Positions 4,961-10,274 of a DNA stretch of 10,274 nt are shown piece by piece (position 1 is the stretch's first letter; every line of letters begins with the position of its first letter). The stretch lies in the NCBI GenBank assembly GCA_012514925.1, contig JAAYZI010000379.1:1-10274 (forward strand), in the 5' to 3' direction. The notes below the pieces were generated by a model. That model was not told where the DNA came from. It ran no database searches and saw only the letters and a program-made list of their open reading frames with translations. The stretch is from Deltaproteobacteria bacterium (GTDB lineage Bacteria; Bdellovibrionota_C; UBA2361; JAAYZI01). The translations under genes were made by a program, and so were the position numbers.

Positions 4961-5792
4961 AAACCCGGTCGATTCCCGCCAGGTCCTTATGATATACGAC
5001 TCGCCCACGCTGCGGCACTTTTATCCGCGCTCTCTGATTCGCCCCAATCTCGCATAGAAAAGCTCCCGCTTTGGTAAGATGCTGGGGCACAATCTTTAGC
5101 AGGTGCTCCACGTCTTCCGTGCCCCGCGCTCCTGCAAAGAGCGCCGTGCGCGGCTCAAAATATAGCTCGGGCGACAAGTCTTGATCCTCAAGCGCAACAT
5201 AGGGCGGGTTAGCCAAAATCAAATCGAATCTCTGCCCCTCAAGAGATTCGAACCAATTACTTTGCTGAAACATCACATAAGCCCCAACGTCATGCTTCTT
5301 CGCATTCCGCGCCGCTACTTCCAGGGCGGCTTCGTAGCAATCAACCGCACAGACCGAAAATTTGCGCCCTCTCTTCTTTAGCTCATACGCCAAAGCCACC
5401 GCGATACACCCCGACCCCGTTCCTAGATCCAAAATCTTAAGATCGGTAGCGCAAGCATCGACGAAGTTAATACTTCGCTCTATTATCAGCTCCGTTTCTG
5501 GACGCGGAATTAACACCGCCTTATTAACTTCAAACTCAAGCCCCCAAAACTCCTTAATCCCCCTGATATACGCCACTGGCTCCCTGCTGATGCGCCGATC
5601 AATAAAGCCCCTAAAGCGCGACTGCGCCTCTTCCGAGACAGGCTCGCTACCGCTTGTAATCAACGCCAACTTAGAAACTCCGGCCGCCTCACATAGCAGC
5701 AGCTCAGCATCCAAACGCGACGAAGGAGAATTTCCCTTTAAACTCTCGACTCCCCACTCTAATAGTTCCGAAAGAGTGGTCAAAGCCATCAC
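4947..5792 (-). CDS. prmC: Peptide chain release factor N5-glutamine methyltransferase
   Basis: Methylates the glutamine of the GGQ motif of release factors RF1 and RF2 using S-adenosylmethionine, raising termination efficiency. The 281-aa product has the usual length. Landmarks: helical N-terminal release-factor-binding part (1-90), LIPRPETE (94-101), SAM-binding motif LDLGTGSGCIAVALA (121-135), an acidic residue at the next strand (AVDCYEAAL), and catalytic NPPY (195-198). Start: GTG (5790-5792) overlaps the prfA stop as GTGA, and a GGAG lies 7 nt upstream; the ATG one codon later (5787-5789), overlapping as TGATG, is equally acceptable. Either way it is translationally coupled to prfA, whose product is its substrate. 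Its stop codon lies within the last unit of a 15-bp tandem repeat. Confidence 0.97.
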   Translation of the reverse strand: MMALTTLSELLEWGVESLKGNSPSSRLDAELLLCEAAGVSKLALITSGSEPVSEEAQSRFRGFIDRRISREPVAYIRGIKEFWGLEFEVNKAVLIPRPETELIIERSINFVDACATDLKILDLGTGSGCIAVALAYELKKRGRKFSVCAVDCYEAALEVAARNAKKHDVGAYVMFQQSNWFESLEGQRFDLILANPPYVALEDQDLSPELYFEPRTALFAGARGTEDVEHLLKIVPQHLTKAGAFLCEIGANQRARIKVPQRGRVVYHKDLAGIDRVLEYR

Positions 5793-6862
5793 TCTTTATC
5801 TCCGCCCTTAAGGGCTTCGGCTTGGTAGTAGGCCACCAGTGGATCGATCAACGTATCCAGGTCTCCTTCCATAACTTCAGGCAAGTTGTGGAGAGTCAGA
5901 CCGATACGATGGTCGGTGATGCGGCACTGCGGAAAGTTGTAGGTTCGGATCTTTTCCGATCTGTCGCCGCTGCCAACTTGACGGCGACGATCATCCCGCC
6001 TCTCGGCATCTGCTTCGGCCTGTTTTTGCTCAAGCAGTCTGGCGCGCAGCACTTTAAGCGCTTTGTCTTTGTTCTTCAACTGGCTCTTCTCATCTTGCAT
6101 GCAGACCACCATGCCGGTGGGAAGGTGCGTGACGCGCACAGCCGAATCAGTGGTGTTAACACTTTGTCCTCCTGGACCGCTGGACCGATATACGTCCACC
6201 TTTATATCTTTATCCAAGATCTCGACATCTACTTCCTCCGCTTCCGGCAGCACTGCCACAGTTACGGTGGAAGTGTGGATTCTTCCCGATGCTTCGGTGA
6301 CCGGCACGCGCTGCACACGATGTACGCCACGTTCATAACGAAAGCGGCTGAAGGCGCCCTGCCCACTGATCATCGCAATGACTTCTTTAAAGCCACCGGC
6401 CTGAGCTTCGCTGGCGCTTAGCAGATCGACTTTCCAACGTCGCTGCTCGGCATAGCGCGTGAACATCCGAAAAAGCTCTGCCGCAAAAAGCCCAGCTTCA
6501 TTACCCCCGGCCCCTGCCCGAATTTCAAAGATCACGTTCTTTTCATCGTTAGGGTCCTTAGGAAGAAGTAAGATTTTCATCTTCTCTTCGATTTCCGGCA
6601 GGCGCCTATGCAACAAATCTATCTCCTCTTTGGCCATCGCCGCCATGTCAGCGTCGGTCGCGCTCGCCTGCATCTCCTTTGCTTCCTCCAACTCGCGTTT
6701 CAGCTTGCGATAGCTCCGATAAGTAGCCACGACTTCACTGATATCCTTATGCTCTTTGGAGTATTGCTTGAGCAGTTGCATATCACTCACCACCTCAGGA
6801 GAGGAGAGCAATTTGCTCAGCTCTTCGAAGCGCAATTCAACCTGTTCTAATTTGTGCCACAT
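5789..6862 (-). CDS. prfA: Peptide chain release factor 1 (RF1)
   Basis: Recognises UAA and UAG stop codons in the ribosomal A site and triggers release of the finished protein. The 357-aa product is of standard length. Landmarks: N-terminal helical domain 1 (1-100), AGAGGNEAGLFAAEL (116-130), the stop-codon-reading PxT tripeptide as Pro-Val-Thr (187-189) in RVPVTEASGRIHTS, and the catalytic GGQ (231-233) in SSGPGGQSVNTTDSAV. The PxT form marks RF1 rather than RF2 (SPF). Gln233 is the residue PrmC would methylate. ATG at 6860-6862 begins MWHKLEQVELRFEEL, which fits the family, though the Shine-Dalgarno is weak and an A8 run lies just upstream. It follows the serine hydrolase gene after 30 bp and overlaps prmC, so cotranscription of these genes is likely. 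Confidence 0.97.
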   Translation of the reverse strand: MWHKLEQVELRFEELSKLLSSPEVVSDMQLLKQYSKEHKDISEVVATYRSYRKLKRELEEAKEMQASATDADMAAMAKEEIDLLHRRLPEIEEKMKILLLPKDPNDEKNVIFEIRAGAGGNEAGLFAAELFRMFTRYAEQRRWKVDLLSASEAQAGGFKEVIAMISGQGAFSRFRYERGVHRVQRVPVTEASGRIHTSTVTVAVLPEAEEVDVEILDKDIKVDVYRSSGPGGQSVNTTDSAVRVTHLPTGMVVCMQDEKSQLKNKDKALKVLRARLLEQKQAEADAERRDDRRRQVGSGDRSEKIRTYNFPQCRITDHRIGLTLHNLPEVMEGDLDTLIDPLVAYYQAEALKGGDKE

Positions 6863-6892
6863 TTATTTGTAACCGTTTTTTTTATGCTTACC

Positions 6893-8101
6893 TTACGATC
6901 CTGATAGGACCTTCAACACCATCTCGAAAAGCTTGGGACGCAGAACGCGAATCTTTTTATTGGCGCGGCTTGGATGGACCCGGTTAGACATGAACACGAT
7001 ATCAATGCCTTTTTGCGGCTCGATCCACAGAGAGCATCCCGTAAAACCATTGTGGCCCACAGCCGAAGCGCTTAAACCACACGTGGCCAACCCATTTTCA
7101 CTGCTTGGCGATTCCCAGCCGAAGCGCCAACCGCCCTCCGCTGTCAACTCAGTCTCCGCCCAAAACTCAGCCAGCGTCTCTGCCTTTAAAAAATTACTCC
7201 GCCCGCGATAAGCCTTGAGCATCTCCGCCGCAAATAAATGCAAATCCGCTACCGTCGTGAAAACGCCGCTATGGCCGGCGATCCCTCCCATGGCCCAAGC
7301 GTTATCATCGTGCACCTCTCCGCACAGCACCCTTCGACGCCACGGGCACTCTTCGGTAGGAGCAATTAGATCCCGCACGGGATGGATGCCGCGCCGCCGA
7401 ATCAAAGTCAGATCGATAAAACTTGTGTTCTTCATGCCAAGCGGCTGAAACACATAGCGTTGCGCAGCGCGGTCTAAGGTGAGCCCCGTTAGAATCTCCA
7501 CCATGTGCCCAAGCACAATCAGCCCAAGGTCACTGTAAGTCTGCTGGATACCGGGCTTGGATTTAATGGAGGAGCGATTAACTGCGTTGTACACATAATC
7601 GCGGGCGCCGCGGCTGGTAAGCACTCCCATTCGCTCGCCGGTGTTGACTTTTAACAGCTCTTCAAAATAGGGGTGCCAGTGCGCAAGCCCCGAACTGTGT
7701 GAAAGCAGGTGCCCGACCGTAATGCCTGACTTGTCATAAACTCCAAAGCCCTGAATGTAACGGGAGACGTGGTCTTTTAAACTTAAATGCCCACTCTCCA
7801 CCAGACGCATCACCAAAGTGGTGGTGGCCATCACCCCTGTCAGAGAGGCTGCGTCAAAAACCGTATCGGGCGTCATCTCCAGAGGGCGGTCCTCCGTATC
7901 GAACTTGGTAGCCCGAACACCATAACTCTGCTTGAAGACCTCGATCCCGTCCTTGCCGACCAACAACACACAACCCGGAAAAACCCCCTCTTCCACCCCC
8001 CGCTGCAAGAAAGCGCTCACTTCCGCAAAGGCATCAGCTTTGACCAACAGAGGACGGTCCGCGCGGCCATCTGCGACATGGGTTGAACGTACGGTACTCA
8101 T
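6893..8101 (-). CDS. Class-C beta-lactamase-fold serine hydrolase lacking the SxxK lysine
   Basis: A 402-aa protein of the PBP4*/EstB/AmpC-like serine hydrolase family (penicillin-binding, esterase or peptidase activities). Visible motifs, numbered from the ATG at 8101: FDAASLTGVMATTTLVM with nucleophile Ser86, YSD (189-191) in QTYSDLGLIVLG, and HNGFTG (350-355), the equivalent of KTG. In the family the first motif is S-x-x-K; here position 89 is Gly (codon GGG, bases 7835-7837), so the general-base lysine is absent. Other conserved parts (GHLLSHSSGL, MGGIAGHSGVF, VFQPLGMKNTSF) are intact and the frame is unbroken. It has no obvious signal peptide, so a cytoplasmic location is plausible. Start is uncertain: ATG 8101 has a weak AGAAG-like site; a GTG at 8143 would add 14 residues. 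Its neighbour is an LD-carboxypeptidase, which hints at peptidoglycan peptide processing. Confidence 0.88.
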   Translation of the reverse strand: MSTVRSTHVADGRADRPLLVKADAFAEVSAFLQRGVEEGVFPGCVLLVGKDGIEVFKQSYGVRATKFDTEDRPLEMTPDTVFDAASLTGVMATTTLVMRLVESGHLSLKDHVSRYIQGFGVYDKSGITVGHLLSHSSGLAHWHPYFEELLKVNTGERMGVLTSRGARDYVYNAVNRSSIKSKPGIQQTYSDLGLIVLGHMVEILTGLTLDRAAQRYVFQPLGMKNTSFIDLTLIRRRGIHPVRDLIAPTEECPWRRRVLCGEVHDDNAWAMGGIAGHSGVFTTVADLHLFAAEMLKAYRGRSNFLKAETLAEFWAETELTAEGGWRFGWESPSSENGLATCGLSASAVGHNGFTGCSLWIEPQKGIDIVFMSNRVHPSRANKKIRVLRPKLFEMVLKVLSGS

Positions 8102-8174
8102 ACTTCTATCTTTTGGGCTTTTAATAACGGTAACGCTCCTCACCCCGGCCGATCTGCACCGCCAAGGTTGGAGA

Positions 8175-8183
8175 GTTATACCA
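8175..8183 (-). promoter_or_regulatory. Possible extended -10 promoter for serine hydrolase-prfA-prmC
   Basis: The minus strand reads TGGTATAAC, i.e. TGn followed by a 5/6 match to TATAAT, 15 bp beyond the LD-carboxypeptidase stop. No good -35 is seen. It would give a leader of about 65 nt to the ATG at 8101. Plausible as an internal promoter of the block, weak on its own. Confidence 0.35.
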
Positions 8184-8197
8184 CGGAGCCGCCTTGT

Positions 8198-9157
8198 TTA
8201 TAAAGCAACCGGCGATTCCACCAATTCAAAAGAATTTCCTGCTATACTCGCATGGATGCCAATCGGTAGCGGCAGATTCAAAAGCTCATGTCCAAAGGGC
8301 ACCCCGCTTAAAACCGGGAAATCAAAATCCTTAAATACATTTTTAATGACATCAACAGCGGATGGGCCAAGCCCCTGCGCATGCTCACAGCGGCTTAAGT
8401 ACCCCACCACGACCCCTTGCAGATGATCAAACTTACCCGCCAGCTTCATCTGGACCAACATACGGTCCAAACGGTACGGCTTCTCCGCAACCTCTTCCCA
8501 AAAAAGAATGTGGCCGTCAAAGTTAGGCTCCCAAGGAGTCCCCATCAAACTGCTTAACAGACTGAGATTGCCTCCTATAAGCGGCCCCTCCCCCCGCTCT
8601 GAACCGCACAACCTATTAAATGTCATGCCTCGAAAGGGGTTAATCTCTCGCCCCTCAAGCAGCTCTAAAAGGGCCGAGAAGCTCCGCGCAGCCTCCTTAG
8701 AAACTCCAATTTTTGCAACACAACTATCCAAGGAGGGTCCGTGAATAACCGTCACCCCTGCGCGCTCGTAAGCCGCTAGTAAAATGCACGTTACGTCGGA
8801 AAAACCGACTATGGCTTTGGGATTAGCCGTAAGCGCGCTAAAATCCAAATAAGGCAGGAGTTCAAGAGAACCGTAAGCACCTCTAGCTGCTAGAATAACT
8901 TTTACCTCAGGATCCTCAAGCATCTCACCGAAAGCCTTGGCCCTAGCGGAGACGCTGTCACTTCCAAAAAGATATGTTGTTTTGCCATATTCAGCACTCG
9001 GCTGTAGCGCCACTTTCACGGCAAAACCCCTTTCCCTTAAGGCGCTTAACCCCCTCTCCAAACGGCTACTCTCAATCGGAGATGAAAAGGCAATAACGCC
9101 AATTCCATCCCCACTAACCAACCGCCCGAGTTTAAGTAATTTATTCTTCTTGCTCAT
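8198..9157 (-). CDS. LD-carboxypeptidase, peptidase family S66 (LdcA/MccF type)
   Basis: A 319-aa member of family S66, close to the usual 300-310 aa. LdcA enzymes remove the terminal D-Ala from murein tetrapeptide in the cytoplasm during peptidoglycan recycling; the related MccF cleaves microcin C. Landmarks: ILAARGAYGSLELLPYLDF (88-106; usual form RGGYGS), nucleophile Ser120 in VGFSDVT, Glu221 in LFWEEVAEKPYRLDRML, His290 in GVPFGHELLNLPLPIG. The complete Ser-Glu-His set predicts an active enzyme. There is no signal peptide. ATG at 9155-9157 is the only sensible start; its ribosome binding site (TAAGAT) is weak. It is first in the minus-strand block, with 96 bp before the serine hydrolase gene. 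LdcA is favoured over MccF because no microcin genes are near, but the substrate is inferred. Confidence 0.93.
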   Translation of the reverse strand: MSKKNKLLKLGRLVSGDGIGVIAFSSPIESSRLERGLSALRERGFAVKVALQPSAEYGKTTYLFGSDSVSARAKAFGEMLEDPEVKVILAARGAYGSLELLPYLDFSALTANPKAIVGFSDVTCILLAAYERAGVTVIHGPSLDSCVAKIGVSKEAARSFSALLELLEGREINPFRGMTFNRLCGSERGEGPLIGGNLSLLSSLMGTPWEPNFDGHILFWEEVAEKPYRLDRMLVQMKLAGKFDHLQGVVVGYLSRCEHAQGLGPSAVDVIKNVFKDFDFPVLSGVPFGHELLNLPLPIGIHASIAGNSFELVESPVAL

Positions 9158-9176
9158 AAAAATCTTATCAGCACCA

Positions 9177-9185
9177 TTTATAACA
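9177..9185 (-). promoter_or_regulatory. Possible extended -10 promoter for the LD-carboxypeptidase gene
   Basis: The minus strand reads TGTTATAAA (TGn plus a 5/6 match to TATAAT), with TTGCAA 14 nt upstream, too close for a standard -35. The start site would fall near 9170, giving a leader of only about 12 nt. Confidence 0.35.
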
Positions 9186-9219
9186 TTCAGGAATTATTGC
9201 AATTAACGAAAAATCGTAT

Positions 9220-9301
9220 CCGTCCACGAATATTACTTTCTCCGGAAAAAGTGGAACTAATTCCACGCTACCGCCCAGGCTGAAAACAAAATTGCATGAT
9301 C
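9220..9301 (-). repeat. Dispersed repeat element, copy B (short form, inverted)
   Basis: This is the reverse complement of the element at 4755-4916. CCGTCCAC (9220-9227) and AATATTACTTTCTCC match one end. 9272-9301 matches 4755-4785 with one substitution and one single-base length difference. Between them is one unit equivalent to the 16-bp repeat (ACTAATTCCACGC on plus) instead of five. Confidence 0.75.
9235..9252. repeat. Palindrome copy 6 (one mismatch)
   Basis: Arms ACTTTCTC (9235-9242) and GAAAAAGT (9245-9252) around CG; one arm position is changed relative to the other copies. Confidence 0.75.
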
Positions 9302-9423
9302 AATTCCACGCGTAAACGGGTACCGAATATATTCTTTGGCTCACTTTACACCATTTTACGAGCCTTTACGAGAATCGCAGAGGGTGACGCCCACCGACTG
9401 CTGCATTTTTTATCCGGCTACCA

Positions 9424-9452
9424 CTTGAAATTTAAAAAGAGCATGCGCATAT
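9424..9452 (+). promoter_or_regulatory. Heat-shock (sigma-32-type) promoter of groESL
   Basis: CTTGAAA (9424-9430), a 14-nt spacer and GCGCATAT (9445-9452) match the sigma-32 consensus CTTGAAA-N13-15-CCCCATnT: the -35 is exact and the -10 differs only at two C positions. It is the only such match I see upstream of groES. Transcription would start near 9459, leaving a leader of about 200 nt. No CIRCE operator (TTAGCACTC inverted repeat) is present, which supports control by sigma-32. Confidence 0.7.
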
Positions 9453-9458
9453 AGGGTG

Positions 9459-9665
9459 AGCCTTTTAGAATAGCATTTCGCCTGTTCTTTAGGCAGCCGC
9501 TCTAAGATCGGGTAGGCAACATCGCGAGACCTTAGGGTTTAGGGGGGAGGAGTACCTCAACTCTCTTTATTGATTTCAGCTAATCACAATTAGCGGGGGT
9601 CCGGTTTTGGTGTGTGCATCACGCCGGAGGGCGGGCCGAGTTAAATTGCTTAATAGGAGGAGATA
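9459..9665 (+). other. Long 5' leader of groES
   Basis: About 200 nt between the predicted heat-shock start and the groES ATG with no open frame of note. It holds a G-rich stretch (GGGGGGAGGAG at about 9543-9552) resembling a Shine-Dalgarno with no start codon at a proper distance, a small hairpin at 9579-9594, and GC-rich sequence near 9620-9640. Bases 9302-9423, upstream of the promoter, show nothing I can identify. Confidence 0.4.
9579..9594 (+). promoter_or_regulatory. Small hairpin/operator-like inverted repeat in groES leader
   Basis: GCTAAT and ATTAGC form a perfect 6-bp inverted repeat around CACA. It sits 72 bp before the groES start. It could be an RNA hairpin or a protein site; it is too weak to be a terminator and has no U-run. 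Confidence 0.35.
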
Positions 9666-9974
9666 ATGAGCAAAGAAGCAAGCAAGATCAGGCCGTTGCA
9701 GGATCGCTTAATTGTAAAACGCATTGATAGTACCGAGAAGACGGCTTCCGGTCGTCTTTATATCCCCGATAGCGCGCAAGAGAAGCCGCAGCAGGGTAAA
9801 GTTATCGCAGTAGGTAAGGGCAAAGTGGCAGAAGATGGGACGGTGAGACCTCTCGACGTCAAAGTCGGCGACACCATTATCTTCGGTAAATACTCGGGGC
9901 AAGAGATCAAAATCGACGACACCGAACTCCTGATCATGAAGGAAGACGACGTTTACGGCGTGGTCGAAGCCTAA
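9666..9974 (+). CDS. groES: Co-chaperonin GroES
   Basis: The 102-aa, 10-kDa cap of the GroEL chamber; seven copies close the cavity in an ATP-dependent cycle in the cytoplasm. Landmarks: IRPLQDRLIVKRID at the N-terminus, the GroEL-binding mobile loop EKTASGRLYIPDSAQEKPQQ (24-43), GKVIAVGKGK, VKVGDTIIFGKYSGQEIKID and the closing LLIMKEDDVYGVVE. The loop reads ASGRLYIPD where relatives typically have AGGIIIPD or AGGLFIPD, so it appears one residue longer. ATG at 9666 is preceded by AGGAGG (9655-9660) with 5-nt spacing. groEL begins 42 bp downstream; the two form the standard operon behind the heat-shock promoter. Confidence 0.98.
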   Translation: MSKEASKIRPLQDRLIVKRIDSTEKTASGRLYIPDSAQEKPQQGKVIAVGKGKVAEDGTVRPLDVKVGDTIIFGKYSGQEIKIDDTELLIMKEDDVYGVVEA

Positions 9975-10016
9975 TGCGGGTTTGTTTTAATTTAATTGTA
10001 AGTAGAGGAATTAGAG

Positions 10017-10274
10017 ATGGCAAAGCAAATTAATTTTGGATTGGATGCAAGGGAAGACATCCTAAGAGGCGTTCGCATTCTCGCCGACGCGGTTAAAGTC
10101 ACGATGGGTCCTAGAGGCCGTAACGTAGTGATCGAGAAAAGTTTTGGCGCTCCCACCATTACTAAGGATGGAGTAACAGTCGCCAAAGAAGTAGAGCTCC
10201 CGAACAAGTTCGAGAATATGGGCGCGCAGATGGTGAAAGAGGTGGCATCCAAGACTTCAGATGTCGCCGGCGAC
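10017..10274 (+). CDS. groEL: Chaperonin GroEL, 3'-truncated by window edge
   Basis: Large chaperonin subunit that encloses and folds proteins with ATP. Only the first 86 codons are in the window; the frame is open to the last base. The N-terminus MAKQINFGLDAREDILRGV is typical, followed by the equatorial-domain ATP-site segments VTMGPRGRNVVIEK (28-41), TKDGVTVAKEVEL (with the conserved Asp of TKDGVTV) and VASKTSDVAGD, which in the full protein continues into GTTT. ATG at 10017-10019 is preceded by AGAGGAA with 6-nt spacing. It is cotranscribed with groES. Nothing unusual is seen in the visible part. Confidence 0.98.
   Translation, partial: MAKQINFGLDAREDILRGVRILADAVKVTMGPRGRNVVIEKSFGAPTITKDGVTVAKEVELPNKFENMGAQMVKEVASKTSDVAGD

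Noticed and set aside
5822..6421. 199-aa plus-strand frame opposite prfA
   Set aside because: Shadow of prfA, with no ribosome binding site or recognisable domain; the same holds for the other plus frames at 2024-3291, 5181-5811, 6459-6850, 6933-8426 and 8508-9206.
9302..9665. CIRCE operator upstream of groES
   Set aside because: No TTAGCACTC/GAGTGCTAA inverted repeat is present; the GCTAAT-CACA-ATTAGC repeat is too short and differently spaced.

Overview
The window looks like chromosome from a Gram-negative bacterium of roughly 50% GC, most likely one of the lineages once grouped as Deltaproteobacteria. Reasons: the HNH endonuclease has the RHLPRHIRDMVY...CRAHN layout I associate with that group, groESL has a sigma-32-type heat-shock promoter rather than a CIRCE operator, and the other genes are standard bacterial housekeeping genes. 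The lineage cannot be settled from sequence reading alone.

Layout. (1) Bases 1-677 hold the 3' part of an HNH endonuclease gene that runs in from the left edge; it has a K/E/Q-rich repeat linker before the HNH domain. (2) Bases 678-1431 carry no gene. They are a G-rich compound repeat array: many copies of GGTTTGAT plus four units, each built around a 24-bp palindrome. (3) A 77-aa acidic hypothetical gene (1432-1665, minus) has a good ribosome binding site and a perfect extended -10 promoter. (4) fabF (minus) follows. Upstream of it is a spacer with a 60-bp tandem duplication, then a GDSL esterase gene (minus). (5) A VanZ-like membrane protein gene diverges from the esterase (plus). (6) A minus-strand block reads, in transcription order, LD-carboxypeptidase, class-C beta-lactamase-fold serine hydrolase, prfA, prmC. 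(7) groES and the start of groEL (plus) lie at the right end, behind a heat-shock promoter.

How the genes work together. PrfA (RF1) and PrmC (its glutamine methyltransferase) form the classic coupled pair with overlapping ends. The LD-carboxypeptidase and serine hydrolase upstream may both act on peptidoglycan peptides, but the hydrolase has Gly where the catalytic Lys of its SxxK motif should be. FabF elongates fatty acids. GroES and GroEL form the chaperonin.

The most interesting structure is outside the genes. The palindrome core ACTTTCTC-N2-GAGAAAGT occurs six times. Four copies are in the left array. The other two sit inside inverted, partly matching copies of a longer element (4755-4916 and 9220-9301) that bracket the whole four-gene prfA/prmC block. 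One of these two copies has been enlarged by a 16-bp tandem repeat and abuts a 15-bp tandem repeat that triplicates the stop-containing end of prmC. I see no CRISPR array, tRNA, rRNA or recognisable transposase.
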